DNA of 64,000 nt from positions 62,001-126,000 of the forward strand of contig NZ_JAHLPT010000002.1 in NCBI RefSeq assembly GCF_018918025.1. The letters are read 5' to 3'. The notes under the pieces were generated by a model. The model was given only the letters and a program-made list of their open reading frames with translations, did not search any database and was not told the DNA's origin. The DNA is from Oscillibacter sp. MSJ-31 (GTDB lineage Bacteria > Bacillota > Clostridia > Oscillospirales > Oscillospiraceae). Shown here in pieces: positions 7,860-17,036 of this stretch (position 1 is its first letter; each line of letters starts with the position of its first letter). Made by a program: the position numbers and the translations under genes.

Positions 7860-7888
7860 ATTTTAACACAAGATCAGCCGAAACGCAA
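7860..7888 (-). promoter_or_regulatory. Promoter of the DMT transporter gene
   Basis: TTGCGT (7888-7883) and TAAAAT (7865-7860) are separated by 17 bases on the minus strand. Confidence 0.6.
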
Positions 7889-7897
7889 GCCCGTGCT

Positions 7898-7933
7898 AAA
7901 AAAGCAGCAGCTCCTGCGAGCTGCTGCTTTTTT
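7898..7933 (-). terminator. Terminator of the rplJ-rplL operon
   Basis: GCAGCAGCTC pairs with GAGCTGCTGC over a CTGC/GCAG loop, flanked by A6 and T6. It is placed just after the rplL stop. Confidence 0.9.
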
Positions 7934-7950
7934 CAAACGGTTGGGTGAAA

Positions 7951-8322
7951 TTACTTGATCTCGACCTTCGCGCCGGCTTCCTCGAGCTGCTTCTTGAGGG
8001 CCTCGGCATCGTCCTTGGAGATGCCTTCCTTGACGGCCTTGGGAGCGGACTCGACAAAGCCCTTGGCCTCGGCAAGACCCAGACCGGTGAGCTCGCGGAC
8101 GACCTTGATGACCTTGATCTTCGCAGCGGCGTCGAAGCCGGCGAGGATGACGTCGAACTCGGTCTTCTCCTCGGCAGCGGGAGCGGCAGCGCCGGCAGCG
8201 GGAGCGGCCATGGCGGCGGCGGAAACGCCGAACTCTTCCTCGAGCGCGTGGACGAGCTCAGAGAGCTCCAGAACGGTAAGGCCCTTGATCTCTTCGATCA
8301 TAGCAGTGATCTTTTCAGACAT
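7951..8322 (-). CDS. rplL: 50S ribosomal protein L7/L12
   Basis: A 123-residue protein. It has an N-terminal dimerisation helix ([20 protein letters not shown]), an Ala/Gly/Pro-rich hinge (about 38-55) and the C-terminal domain ([20 protein letters not shown] to [13 protein letters not shown]). It forms the ribosomal stalk with L10 and recruits translation GTPases. It follows rplJ by about 55 bases and is expressed from the same L10-leader-controlled promoter. Length and motifs are normal. Confidence 0.98.
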   Translation of the reverse strand: MSEKITAMIEEIKGLTVLELSELVHALEEEFGVSAAAMAAPAAGAAAPAAEEKTEFDVILAGFDAAAKIKVIKVVRELTGLGLAEAKGFVESAPKAVKEGISKDDAEALKKQLEEAGAKVEIK

Positions 8323-8376
8323 TGTAATATCCTCCTGATTTAGATTGTTGTTTGTTTTGTTGTTTGGATGCCGGAT

Positions 8377-8904
8377 TTACTCGGCAGCGGCTTCGGCCGC
8401 CTCAGCGGGAGCGCCGTCCTTCTCAGCGATCTGCTTGAGGACGCAGGCAAGGCTGGTGATGGGCGCGAGCATCGTGCCGAGCACCTGGGCCTGCAGGACA
8501 GGCAGTGCGGGGATCGCGGCGAGCGCATTGATGGTGGCCATATCGACGACCTTGCCATCCATGAAGCCGCCCTTGATCTCAAACTTGCCGTTGAGCTTCT
8601 TGGCATAATCGGCGATCACGCGGGCGGGAGCGACGGGGTCGCTCGCGACGGCGAGAGCCGTGGTGCCGTTGAGCTGCTCATCGAGCTCATTGAGACCGAC
8701 GTTGTTGAAAGCAAAGCGAAGGAGCGTATTCTTGACGACGGCATAATCGACTTCGTTTTTGCGGCACTCGGCGCGAAGAGCAGTGTCCTCCGCGACGGTG
8801 ATGCCCTTGTAGTCGACGATGATACCGGCGGCCGCGCCCTGCAGCTTCTCGGTCAGAGAGGCCACGATCGCCTGCTTTTCAGACAGGACTTTTGCGTTAG
8901 GCAT
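8377..8904 (-). CDS. rplJ: 50S ribosomal protein L10
   Basis: A 175-residue protein starting at MPNAKVLSEKQAIVASL behind GGAGGTGAAAAC. It is the stalk base that binds 23S rRNA and the L7/L12 dimers; ALAVASDPVAPARVI and the helical C terminus are typical. The frame is open further upstream, but that part is the conserved RNA leader, not protein. First gene of the rplJ-rplL unit. Confidence 0.97.
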   Translation of the reverse strand: MPNAKVLSEKQAIVASLTEKLQGAAAGIIVDYKGITVAEDTALRAECRKNEVDYAVVKNTLLRFAFNNVGLNELDEQLNGTTALAVASDPVAPARVIADYAKKLNGKFEIKGGFMDGKVVDMATINALAAIPALPVLQAQVLGTMLAPITSLACVLKQIAEKDGAPAEAAEAAAE

Positions 8905-9085
8905 TCTTGTTTTCACCTCCGTTAGATTTGCGGCATAGCTCCCTATGCCCGGGGAAAAGAGGCGTTCTAAAAAGGAAACCGTCCTCATGCCGAAAGACAC
9001 AAGGACGGTGTAAGCAATCATAACGATTTGCCATCCTCGGCAGGACTTACGAGGTGTGACCCTCCCCTGCTGTCTTTGGAACGCT
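8905..9085 (-). promoter_or_regulatory. Ribosomal protein L10 leader RNA
   Basis: The region between promoter and rplJ carries the CCTGCCGAGG element and several stems, e.g. ACCGTCCTTGTGTCTTTCGG, then ATGAGGACGGT. Its place and sequence fit the L10 leader of Firmicutes, where the L10(L12)4 complex binds and represses its own operon. Confidence 0.75.
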
Positions 9086-9090
9086 CCATT

Positions 9091-9119
9091 ATTATATTCA
9101 GAGCCTGCACAAATGTCAA
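9091..9119 (-). promoter_or_regulatory. Promoter of rplJ-rplL
   Basis: Consensus TTGACA (9119-9114) and TATAAT (9096-9091) are spaced by 17 bases on the minus strand, a very strong sigma-A promoter. Confidence 0.9.
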
Positions 9120-9145
9120 GCCCTAAATATCACATTTGCGCGCTC

Positions 9146-9835
9146 TTAGAGCTTCGCGGTGTTCATCTTCACGCCGGGGCCCATGGTGGAGGCGGCGACG
9201 CAGGACTTGATATACTGGCCCTTGGCGGCGGCGGGCTTGGCCTTGACGATGGCGCCCATGAGAGCGTTGAAGTTCTCAGTGAGCTTCTCGGGACCGAAGG
9301 AGACCTTGCCGATGGGGCAGTGGATGATGTTGGTCTTGTCGAGACGGTACTCGACCTTACCGGCCTTGACTTCCTTGACAGCCTTGGCAACATCGGGCGT
9401 GACGGTGCCGGCCTTGGGAGAGGGCATCAGGCCCTTGGGGCCGAGGACCTTACCGAGACGGCCGACAACACCCATCATGTCGGGGGAAGCGACGACGACG
9501 TCGAAATCGAACCAGTTTTCCTTCTGGATCTTCTCGACCATGTCCATCTCGCCGACGTAATCGGCGCCGGCCTCGCGGGCAGCGTCCGCCTTGTCGCCCT
9601 TGGCAAAGACGAGAACGCGCGCGGTCTTACCGGTACCGTTGGGCAGGACGATCGCGCCGCGGACCTGCTGGTCGGCGTGACGGGAGTCGACGCCCAGCTT
9701 GACGTGCAGCTCGACGGTCTCGTCGAACTTCGCGGAAGCGGTCTTGCAGATCAGGCCGAAGCCCTCTGCGGCGTCATACTGTGTATTCTTTTCGATCTGC
9801 TTGGCAGCATCCTGATACTTTTTACCTCTGAACAT
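9146..9835 (-). CDS. rplA: 50S ribosomal protein L1
   Basis: A 229-residue protein of normal length. [18 protein letters not shown] and the signature [12 protein letters not shown] near the C terminus identify L1, which builds the L1 stalk and in many bacteria represses rplK-rplA translation. It follows rplK by about 15 bases and ends before the rplJ promoter. Confidence 0.97.
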   Translation of the reverse strand: MFRGKKYQDAAKQIEKNTQYDAAEGFGLICKTASAKFDETVELHVKLGVDSRHADQQVRGAIVLPNGTGKTARVLVFAKGDKADAAREAGADYVGEMDMVEKIQKENWFDFDVVVASPDMMGVVGRLGKVLGPKGLMPSPKAGTVTPDVAKAVKEVKAGKVEYRLDKTNIIHCPIGKVSFGPEKLTENFNALMGAIVKAKPAAAKGQYIKSCVAASTMGPGVKMNTAKL

Positions 9836-9850
9836 TTCCGTTTACCTCCC

Positions 9851-10276
9851 TTACTCTTCGACCACGACGCCCATGGAGCGCGCGGTGCCGGCGATCATGC
9901 TCATCGCGGACTCGAGAGACGCGGCGTTGAGGTCGCGCATCTTCATCTCGGCGATCTTCTGAACGGAGGCCTTGGAAATGGTGGCGACCTTGGTCTTGTT
10001 GGGGACGCCGGAACCGGACTCGATGTTGCACTCCTTCTTGATCAGGACCGCAGCGGGAGGAGTCTTGGTGATGAAGCTGAAGGAACGGTCGGCATACACC
10101 GTGATGACGACGGGGATGATAAGACCCATGTCGTTCTTGGTGCGCTCGTTGAATTCCTTCGTGAAGGCCGCGATGTTGACGCCGTGCTGACCGAGCGCGG
10201 GGCCGACAGGGGGCGCGGGAGTTGCTTTACCAGCGGGGATCTGCAGCTTAACGTAGCCGACTACTTTCTGTGCCAT
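9851..10276 (-). CDS. rplK: 50S ribosomal protein L11
   Basis: A 141-residue protein. [20 protein letters not shown] is the L11 signature. L11 forms the GTPase-associated centre with 23S rRNA. The ATG at 10276 is preferred over 10285 because AAGGAGGTGCCTAAA precedes it. It lies in the order secE-nusG-rplK-rplA, as in most bacteria. Confidence 0.97.
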   Translation of the reverse strand: MAQKVVGYVKLQIPAGKATPAPPVGPALGQHGVNIAAFTKEFNERTKNDMGLIIPVVITVYADRSFSFITKTPPAAVLIKKECNIESGSGVPNKTKVATISKASVQKIAEMKMRDLNAASLESAMSMIAGTARSMGVVVEE

Positions 10277-10285
10277 TTTAGGCAC

Positions 10286-10401
10286 CTCCTTGATTATAAA
10301 TGTGGTAACGGCCGCCCCGGAGGCGGGCCGCCCTTGGCGAGACGCACAGCGTCTCTCCCACTTTGCCGGGATACCGGCTCATCGCTTCTGGCGATTCTTG
10401 C
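10286..10401 (-). promoter_or_regulatory. Structured rplK leader
   Basis: The 115 bases between nusG and rplK contain a GAGACGC/GCGTCTC hairpin and a GC-rich GGGCGGCCCGCC segment just before the rplK ribosome site. It may be the L1-responsive rplK-rplA leader; no clear terminator T-tract is present. Confidence 0.4.
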
Positions 10402-10929
10402 TTATCTTTCGACCACTTCGACCTGATCGAGCTCGAGCTCGACGGGCGTTTCGCGGCCAAACATGGAAACGACCACGCACACGCGGTTCTTCTCCGGCTC
10501 GATCTCCTCGACCGTGCCGAGGAAGGTGGCCAGAGGGCCGTCCGTGATCTTGACCTGGTCGCCGACGTTGTAGGCCACGACGATCTCGCGGCGCTCCATG
10601 CCGAGGGCCAGGACCTCATCCTCCGTCAGGGGGATGGCGTTGGTGGCGCTGCCGACAAAGCCGGTCACGCCGCGGATATTGCGGATCAGATGCCAGGTGT
10701 CGTCCGTCATGACCATCTTGACCATCACATAGCCCGGGAAGGTCTTGCGCTCGACCTCCTTCACCGCGCCGGATTCCGTGACCTCGGTCACCGTTTCCAT
10801 GGGGATCTGGATGTCGAGGATCATATCCTCCAGATGGCGGTTCGCCACGAACTTCTCGATGGCGGTCTTGACGGCGTTTTCATAACCGGAATAGGTATGG
10901 ACAACATACCACTTCGCGTTATCAGCCAT
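10402..10929 (-). CDS. nusG: Transcription termination/antitermination factor NusG
   Basis: A 175-residue protein. The NGN domain starts [16 protein letters not shown], contains [13 protein letters not shown], and is followed by the KOW motif ([20 protein letters not shown] at about 122-141). It binds RNA polymerase and couples it to ribosomes or Rho. The start at 10929 follows AGGGCGCAGGAA. It lies directly downstream of secE. Confidence 0.97.
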   Translation of the reverse strand: MADNAKWYVVHTYSGYENAVKTAIEKFVANRHLEDMILDIQIPMETVTEVTESGAVKEVERKTFPGYVMVKMVMTDDTWHLIRNIRGVTGFVGSATNAIPLTEDEVLALGMERREIVVAYNVGDQVKITDGPLATFLGTVEEIEPEKNRVCVVVSMFGRETPVELELDQVEVVER

Positions 10930-10942
10930 TTCCTGCGCCCTC

Positions 10943-11152
10943 TTAGCCGGCGAACACGCCGAGCAGAGACTTGACGGCCAGCATAGCCACGGCGTCAAAG
11001 ACCCAGATGCAGGCGCCCACGCACAGGGAGCACAGAAGCACCGTGCCGGTGTTCTTCGCCGTATCCTTGCCGGTGGGCCAAACGACCTTTTTCAGCTCGC
11101 TTTTCATTTCGCGGAACCACTTGCCGCGATCCTTTTTCTTCTCTTCTGCCAT
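10943..11152 (-). CDS. secE: Preprotein translocase subunit SecE
   Basis: A 69-residue protein with a charged N-terminal helix (KWFREMKSELKKVVWPTGKD) and one C-terminal membrane segment, the single-span SecE of Gram-positive bacteria. It stabilises SecY in the translocon. It lies between rpmG and nusG as usual. Confidence 0.95.
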   Translation of the reverse strand: MAEEKKKDRGKWFREMKSELKKVVWPTGKDTAKNTGTVLLCSLCVGACIWVFDAVAMLAVKSLLGVFAG

Positions 11153-11173
11153 TGTTACACTACCTTTCCTAAC

Positions 11174-11323
11174 TTACTTGGTTTCGGTATGAACGGTGTG
11201 CTTTTTGCAGAAGCGGCAATACTTGTTCAGCTCAAGCTTGTCCGGGGTATTCTTCTTGTTCTTCATCGTATTGTAGTTTCTCTGCTTGCACTCGTTACAT
11301 CTCAGAGTGACCTTCACGCGCAT
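11174..11323 (-). CDS. rpmG: 50S ribosomal protein L33
   Basis: A 49-residue protein: [20 protein letters not shown] at the N terminus and [12 protein letters not shown] at the end, with two CxxC pairs, so this is the zinc-binding L33 form. It is the first gene of the rpmG-secE-nusG-rplK-rplA unit. AAGGAGG precedes the ATG. Confidence 0.95.
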   Translation of the reverse strand: MRVKVTLRCNECKQRNYNTMKNKKNTPDKLELNKYCRFCKKHTVHTETK

Positions 11324-11467
11324 AACGGCACCTCCTTATTATGGCAGCTTCCCGTCCTGCGGGACTGCCGATTGCCTCCCTGCTCTTGAATTAAGAGCGG
11401 CTCTCCTTCGCGGCGCGAAAAGCGAAAAAGCGCACAAAAAGAAAGCCCTCTTTCACAGGTAAGTAAA

Positions 11468-11496
11468 ATAGTAGCACAAGGCAAGCGTCCCGTCAA
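11468..11496 (-). promoter_or_regulatory. Promoter of the rpmG-secE-nusG-rplK-rplA operon
   Basis: TTGACG (11496-11491) and TACTAT (11473-11468) with a 17-base spacer on the minus strand. The roughly 145-base leader to rpmG has no gene. Confidence 0.75.
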
Positions 11497-11507
11497 GCAC
11501 AAATTGC

Positions 11508-11535
11508 TTGAAAAATGAGAAATTTTCGCTATAAT
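11508..11535 (+). promoter_or_regulatory. Promoter of ruvX
   Basis: TTGAAA (11508-11513), a 16-base spacer and TATAAT (11530-11535). It is divergent from the rpmG promoter. Confidence 0.75.
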
Positions 11536-11566
11536 GGTGTCACTACAAATGCTGAGAGGTTGTTGC

Positions 11567-11986
11567 ATGAAAATTATGGCCATTGACTACGGCGACGCGC
11601 ATACCGGCATCGCCGTCTCCGACGCGCTTTTGACGCTCGCAGGCTTCACCACCGTCATCACCGCCTACCGCCCCGAGGCGGTCGCGGCGGAGGTCCAAAA
11701 TCTCATCGCCGAGCACGGCGTCACCGAGCTGGTGCTCGGCCACCCGCTGAATATGGACGGCACACGCGGCCCGCGGGCGGAAAAGGCGGAGGGCTTCGCG
11801 GCGCTGCTGCGCGAGACGACCGGCCTCCCCGTCACGCTTTGGGACGAGCGGCGCACGACTGTGGACGCGCACAATATCCTCATGGCCGGCGGAAAGAACG
11901 CGAAGCAGCGCAAAAAGACGGTGGACGCCGTAGCCGCGAGCCTGATGCTCGAGGGCTATCTCACCTTCAAAAAGCGGCAGAAATAG
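11567..11986 (+). CDS. ruvX: Putative pre-16S rRNA nuclease / Holliday junction resolvase-like YqgF
   Basis: A 139-residue RNase H-fold protein. MAIDYGDAHTGIAVSD holds the first catalytic Asp, LVLGHPLNMDGTRGPRAEKA the second motif, and LWDERRTT with VDAVAASLMLEGYL the last ones. The family trims the 16S rRNA 5' end. I start at the ATG at 11567; the in-frame ATGs upstream overlap the promoter. Single-gene unit closed by its own terminator. Confidence 0.92.
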   Translation: MKIMAIDYGDAHTGIAVSDALLTLAGFTTVITAYRPEAVAAEVQNLIAEHGVTELVLGHPLNMDGTRGPRAEKAEGFAALLRETTGLPVTLWDERRTTVDAHNILMAGGKNAKQRKKTVDAVAASLMLEGYLTFKKRQK

Positions 11987-11990
11987 CGGA

Positions 11991-12021
11991 AAAAGGAAGC
12001 GCAGGCGCGCTTCCTTTTTTT
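11991..12021 (+). terminator. Terminator of ruvX
   Basis: GGAAGCGC and GCGCTTCC close a 4-base loop, followed by T7. Confidence 0.9.
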
Positions 12022-12058
12022 CATCGTTTTTTCTCTTGTTATTTATCGGAATTTCCGA

Positions 12059-14701
12059 TCACTTTTTGAATTTGCGGATCGTCTCCGCCATGATCGTCTG
12101 ACGCAGCAGCAGGCTCACGCCGAGATAGACCGCGCAGCCTGCCACGCCGGTCAGGCCGCACTTGACGACCAGCATCAGCTTGCTCTCGTCCGCCGTGACG
12201 AGCAGCGCGTGCCCGCCGTAGAGCACGAGCGACATCGCCGCCGTGGCGGCAAGCCCTTTCAGAAGCGGCATGAGACGGACGATGCCCGTGCCGCGGAAGA
12301 GCTGGGCGATCATCGCCAGCGCGCCGATCGTCAGCGCGATGGAGGTCGCCGCCGCAACGCCGGTATCGGTGCGGAACACGCGGTTGAGCACGATGTTCAG
12401 CGCCAGTACGCCGAGGTTGATGAGCAGCGGCACGAGCGTTTTCTTCATCGCGTAGTACGCCTTGTTCAAAAGGTCGAGCACGGCGAACGCGCTCATGCCG
12501 AGGGCGTAGCGGGCGAAGATGCTGCCCGTCATCTCCGTGGACGCGGCGGTGAAGCTGCCGCCCTCGAAGATCACGCGGATGATGTCGGTGCCGAAGGCGC
12601 ACATCATCGCGCAGACGGGGAAGATAAAGAGCAGCGTATTCTCCGTCACATTCCAGATATAGCCGAGGTAGCCCTTCGCGTCCTCACGGGTGAACTCGCG
12701 GTTGAAGCGCGGGAACATGACCGCGCTGATGCTGTAGAGCACGCTCGTCGTGAGCGGGGTGAAGAGCTTGTCGGCATAGTAGAAGGCGCTCACCGCGCTG
12801 TCGTTGAACGAGGCGGCGGTCGAGGTGTCGATGAGGTAGCAGAAGAGGAACACCGAGGTCGTGAGGACGGTGACAAGCGCCGTTTTGAAATAGGTGCCGA
12901 CGTAGTCTGCCCCGCGGTCGAGCACCGGTCGGTAGACATAATGCTCCTTCCTCGCGTATGGAATGCTCATGCCGAGCTGGAGCAGCCACGCGCAGGAGCT
13001 CGCGATGACGACGCCCAGAATGCCCCACCTTGCGCCGAGTGTCAGCAGGAACACGGCGAGGAAGGCGTTGTAGGGGATGCTCATGCTGCCTTGCAGCTCG
13101 TAGTGGTCGGTCGCCTGAAAGATGGCGACGTTCAGATACGCCGCCGCCACGACCGGCAGGGCGCAGGTCATGATGCGGATATAGCTCACCAGCCGCGGAA
13201 GCTCCGATGCGTCGGTGTCCCAGAGCACGCCGACGAGCGGCGTAGAGGCCAGGATCTGCCAGAGCGCGACCACGACCAGCGCACCGAGCAGCGTCACGGT
13301 CATCAGGTTGTTCGCCGCGCGCTCGCCACGCCGGCGGTCGGCGGCAAATTCCTTGGTGAGGATCGGCACCGCCGCGATGCACAGCGCGTAGCAGACGGTC
13401 GTGAAAAGGTAGAGCGTGGAGTTGTAGGACGCGGTATAGAGGTTCGCGTCCACACCGGTGCCGAAGATGTTCGCCTGCACCATCTCGCGCACCACGCCGA
13501 GGAGCTTGGCAAAGAGCGTCAGCAGGAACACGATGCTGATCGCGCCCGCCGTGCGCACGCCGGACTTCTCGTTCTTCTGCGGTGCGGACGGCTGTGTTTT
13601 CTTTTCGTCCTTCATGATCGCGCAGATCATCTCCTCATTCGTGTCGAGCTTTCGGGACAGCTCGTCCATGTGCCGCTTCACGCAGGCGGTCTGCTCCGCT
13701 CCGCTTTCCAGCACGCGCGCAGCCTCCGTCTCAAACGCCTCGGCTGTGTAGCCGTCCCGCGTGCTGAGCTTGTCGAGCCCCACGGAGTTGAGGAACGCCG
13801 TACACTTGGGGTCGTAGGAGATGCCGATGAGCGGCACGCCCATGATGGCGGCGTAAATCAGCGAATGGAGCCGCACGCCCACGAGCAGATCCATGCAGCC
13901 GATGATCGAGAGCATATCCTCGGAAAGATACTTTTCATCCAGACAGACCGCCGTATCGTCGGGAAGCTGCGAGGCGATGTGGCGGCAGACCTCGCCGTCC
14001 TCCTCATAGTGGAATGGGATGAGCACCGACTGCGCGTTGTAGGTCTCCTTCAGCCATCGGATCGAGCGCAGGACCTCCGCGACAAAGCGGCTGTCCCGGT
14101 TCCGCTCGCGGATGGCCCAGCCGACCACGGGGCGGCCGTCCTGCGTCACGCCCGCGCGGCGGAGGATGGTCTCCCCCACCGCCTTGTCCGTCTTTTTCAT
14201 GCGGATGACCGGGTCCGCCGTGATGACGACCCGCTCCGCCGGAACGCCGATCTCCGCAAGCAGCGCCGCCGAGCGCTCGTCGCGCACCACGATGCCGTCC
14301 GCGCGCCTGAGCGCGCGCGCCGTGGCGCGGCGGTCGGCGTCCTTCTCGATCGGGCCGATGCCCTGCGAATAGATGAAAACCTTCTTGCCCAGTAGCTGCG
14401 CGAAGCGGATGATGGCAAGGTAGTAGTGCAGGCTCTTGCTGCTCGTCACGTCCTGCAGCAGGCTGCCGCCGCCCGAGATGAGCATATCGCAGCGCCGCAC
14501 CGCCCGCGCGATGGCAAGGGGCGACATACGCTCCACCGCCTCCACGCCGTATTTTTCGCGGGTGGCGGCGGGATCGTGCGAGAGGACCGTCAGCGAGCAG
14601 TCCGGAATGCGCTCGCGCAGCGAGGTGACGAGCGTGCGCAGGATGGACTCGTCGCCGATGTTATCAAAGCCGTAATAGCCGGAAATGAGAATGTTATACA
14701 T
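12059..14701 (-). CDS. CsaB pyruvyl transferase fused to MurJ/MviN lipid II flippase
   Basis: An 880-residue two-domain protein. Residues 1-363 are CsaB-type polysaccharide pyruvyl transferase (ILISGYYGFDNIGDESILRT, LISGGGSLLQDVTS, YSQGIGPIEK, LLVGVRLHSLIYAA), which adds ketal pyruvate to wall polymers that anchor SLH proteins. A polar linker follows (about 364-381, EKKTQPSAPQKNEKS). Residues 382-880 are a 14-helix MOP-family flippase of the MurJ type (FAKLLGVVREMVQANIFGTG), which exports lipid-linked wall precursor. The two are normally separate genes. The frame runs without a stop, so this is a true fusion unless an assembly error joined them. The start at 14701 follows GTGGAGAAGC and overlaps the upstream stop by 8 bases. 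Confidence 0.9.
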   Translation of the reverse strand: MYNILISGYYGFDNIGDESILRTLVTSLRERIPDCSLTVLSHDPAATREKYGVEAVERMSPLAIARAVRRCDMLISGGGSLLQDVTSSKSLHYYLAIIRFAQLLGKKVFIYSQGIGPIEKDADRRATARALRRADGIVVRDERSAALLAEIGVPAERVVITADPVIRMKKTDKAVGETILRRAGVTQDGRPVVGWAIRERNRDSRFVAEVLRSIRWLKETYNAQSVLIPFHYEEDGEVCRHIASQLPDDTAVCLDEKYLSEDMLSIIGCMDLLVGVRLHSLIYAAIMGVPLIGISYDPKCTAFLNSVGLDKLSTRDGYTAEAFETEAARVLESGAEQTACVKRHMDELSRKLDTNEEMICAIMKDEKKTQPSAPQKNEKSGVRTAGAISIVFLLTLFAKLLGVVREMVQANIFGTGVDANLYTASYNSTLYLFTTVCYALCIAAVPILTKEFAADRRRGERAANNLMTVTLLGALVVVALWQILASTPLVGVLWDTDASELPRLVSYIRIMTCALPVVAAAYLNVAIFQATDHYELQGSMSIPYNAFLAVFLLTLGARWGILGVVIASSCAWLLQLGMSIPYARKEHYVYRPVLDRGADYVGTYFKTALVTVLTTSVFLFCYLIDTSTAASFNDSAVSAFYYADKLFTPLTTSVLYSISAVMFPRFNREFTREDAKGYLGYIWNVTENTLLFIFPVCAMMCAFGTDIIRVIFEGGSFTAASTEMTGSIFARYALGMSAFAVLDLLNKAYYAMKKTLVPLLINLGVLALNIVLNRVFRTDTGVAAATSIALTIGALAMIAQLFRGTGIVRLMPLLKGLAATAAMSLVLYGGHALLVTADESKLMLVVKCGLTGVAGCAVYLGVSLLLRQTIMAETIRKFKK

Positions 14702-16880
14702 GCTTCTCCACCCCGCAGAAATGGCGCACAGCGCGATAAATGAGCTCGCCGAGCAGCACGAACGCAAGGCCGATGAGCAGACCGAACAGCACGCCCCAGC
14801 CGGTGCGCAGGAGACTGATGAGGAACGGCGTGCGGATGTGCAGGAAGGTATTGACGACGCTGACCAGGCCGATGGTCATGCCGAGGCCGAACACCATCGG
14901 CAGGAATTTCATGCCGCGGCGCAGCGACCAGATGAACAGCAGCAGCATCGGCCAGCCGACGATCATCTCCTTGGTGCGTGGGCGGATGACGAGCGTATTT
15001 TCCAGGAAATTGCGGAACGCCAGCTCGGCGCTGGAGGTCGTGGCGGAATTGCCGGTGCGGTAAATATAGTAGACGAACACCGCCAGCAGGAACACCGCCG
15101 CGACGGCGATGACCACGACCGCGAGGAACCAGCCGAGCTGCATCGGCGTTTTCATCAGCTCCGCAAAGTAGGCATTGAAGCGCTTGATGCGTCCCTTTTC
15201 CCCGCGCGGCCCGACGTGGGCAAGCACGGCGTCGCGCGCGCCGGTCTCCTCATAGGCGAAGACCAGCAGATAGGCCAGCGCAAACAATCCGATGGGAATG
15301 AGCTGCATGAGCTTCACGCCGCGGTAGAGGTCGATCTCCAGAATGTAGGAAAGCTGCGAGAGCGCGGCGGAGGCAAGCAGCGAGCCGCAGAGCGCCGTCG
15401 CGATGGCAGCCAGCGCCGTGACCGCGGCATCGCCCAGCAGCCGTCCAAGCCCCGGGCGCGGCGCCTGCCGGCGCTTTTCCAGCATCACGCGGCAAAGGCC
15501 GACCGCCGCGATGGACGGCATCACAATGCCGCCCGCCATCGACAGCAGCAGCGGGTAGGATGCGGGCTTGAGCACCGCAAGACCCGTCATGCCGAGCGCG
15601 GCCAGCACCAGCAGGAGCAGGCTCGTGCGGCGGCTGACGAGGAAGAACAGGTCAAAGAGCAGCACCAGAAGCGCCGCCGTGCCGATGCCCTGCACGATGT
15701 GCAGAGCCGCGGAGGGCGTCTCCATCTCCATCGGCGGGACCGTGGTGCGCGTATAGCCCATCGGCTCGAGCCGCGCGTCGAGATCCAGGATCATCTTTTC
15801 ATAGGCTGCGGGATCGGTGATGTAGGTCCACTCCGTCTGATCCGCGTCCCAGCTCACGTCATTGTCCGGCTCCAGGATCATCTTGAGCCAGATCACCTTG
15901 CAGTTGCGCTCCACGATGGCGCGGAAGAAGGAGTTGGTGATCTCCTCGGGGCCGGTATAGCCGCAGTAGGCGTAGCGGTTCTGGATGTAGCCCCACTCAT
16001 TAAACACGCGGATGCCGTGGTAATCAATGCTGTTGAGCAGCTCCACCGTGCCGGGCCAGGTGATGTTCTGGCTCTGGTCGTTCTGCTCGACCATCGCAAG
16101 GCTCGCGCCGCTCTCGCGGAGGTACTGCGTGAGCAGCTCTCTGCCCTCGTCGCTCTCATAACCGATCAGCTCGTCGCCGTTGTTCATAAAGTACGGCGAA
16201 GCATACTGCTCGAGTACCTCGATGTACGCCTGCGCGAAGCGCGTGCCGTTCATGTCCTTCATCGTCTCGGTGCGCGGCACGATCTGATAGCCGTGCTCCT
16301 CCAGCAGCGCCGTGATGTCCGGCCAGATGCCGAGGCGCAGGTTCAGCAGCTTCTCGCCCTTCAGGCCGTCGGGCTGCTGGGAAAGGAAGATGAAGCCCTT
16401 TTCCCCGTCGCAGCAGGTCTTGGCGGTAAAATTCTCCACGCGGGCGTTGAAGGCGTCCATGACCCAGTCAAACGCCTCCGCCGTATCGGTGCAGATGATC
16501 GCGTCGCTTACATCCTTGCTCGCGCGCATCCAGCCGATGACCTCGTCGGGATAGTCCGACTCCCAGCCGAACACGCCCGTCGCAGTCTTGACCGTCATGG
16601 CGTGGATGGGGATGCCGGCGCTTCCGCTCAGGCCGAGCGCGGTCGCCTCCGCGACCGTGGCCTTGTCGATGCCGAGCGAGGCGAACCGGTCCAGCCACTC
16701 GCCCTCCGACTGCGTGGACTGGCTCGCCATATAGCGCAGGCTCGAATAATCGAGGATGTAATCGTAATACCGGTTGCTCTGCTCCGCCTTCGTGCGCGCC
16801 GCAAGCGGCGCCAGCGAGGCCAGCAGCCCGAGCAGGGCAACAAACACAAGAATACGGTCTTTCTTCAATATGCTCTTCAT
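14694..16880 (-). CDS. DUF5693 multi-spanning membrane protein
   Basis: A 728-residue protein. A signal-anchor (about 8-26) is followed by an extracytoplasmic part (about 30-390, e.g. GIPIHAMTVKTATGVFGWES) and a C-terminal membrane half with about 10 helices. DUF5693 genes commonly precede csaB in Clostridia, as here, so a role in wall-polymer assembly or pyruvylation is likely but untested. The ATG at 16880 follows AAAGGAGAAGCACAG. It is coupled to the csaB-murJ fusion. Confidence 0.85.
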   Translation of the reverse strand: MKSILKKDRILVFVALLGLLASLAPLAARTKAEQSNRYYDYILDYSSLRYMASQSTQSEGEWLDRFASLGIDKATVAEATALGLSGSAGIPIHAMTVKTATGVFGWESDYPDEVIGWMRASKDVSDAIICTDTAEAFDWVMDAFNARVENFTAKTCCDGEKGFIFLSQQPDGLKGEKLLNLRLGIWPDITALLEEHGYQIVPRTETMKDMNGTRFAQAYIEVLEQYASPYFMNNGDELIGYESDEGRELLTQYLRESGASLAMVEQNDQSQNITWPGTVELLNSIDYHGIRVFNEWGYIQNRYAYCGYTGPEEITNSFFRAIVERNCKVIWLKMILEPDNDVSWDADQTEWTYITDPAAYEKMILDLDARLEPMGYTRTTVPPMEMETPSAALHIVQGIGTAALLVLLFDLFFLVSRRTSLLLLVLAALGMTGLAVLKPASYPLLLSMAGGIVMPSIAAVGLCRVMLEKRRQAPRPGLGRLLGDAAVTALAAIATALCGSLLASAALSQLSYILEIDLYRGVKLMQLIPIGLFALAYLLVFAYEETGARDAVLAHVGPRGEKGRIKRFNAYFAELMKTPMQLGWFLAVVVIAVAAVFLLAVFVYYIYRTGNSATTSSAELAFRNFLENTLVIRPRTKEMIVGWPMLLLFIWSLRRGMKFLPMVFGLGMTIGLVSVVNTFLHIRTPFLISLLRTGWGVLFGLLIGLAFVLLGELIYRAVRHFCGVEKHV

Positions 16881-16999
16881 CTGTGCTTCTCCTTTACGCG
16901 GCGGCGTGCACGCTCCGTCGGGTCCTTCCCGCTCGGGAGCTGCGTTCCCGCAGCCGCAGGCTTTGCTTTCCGTTCGCATACTGCGCCAGAATATCCTCT

Positions 17000-17028
17000 A
17001 CTATAACACGCGTGCGGCGTTTTGTAAA
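17000..17028 (-). promoter_or_regulatory. Promoter of DUF5693-csaB-murJ
   Basis: TTTACA (17028-17023), 17 bases, TATAGT (17005-17000) on the minus strand, right after the terminator of the upstream operon. Confidence 0.8.
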
Positions 17029-17036
17029 CATAAAAA

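Noticed and set aside
9056-10426. A 456-codon plus-strand frame across rplA, rplK and nusG
   Set aside because: Antisense to three certain ribosomal or transcription genes; an effect of high GC and codon bias.
12209-14395. A 728-codon plus-strand frame opposite csaB-murJ
   Set aside because: Mirror of a certain gene; composition is all Arg/Ala/His/Glu, no start site.
14685-17006. A 773-codon plus-strand frame opposite DUF5693
   Set aside because: Antisense shadow in GC-rich DNA.
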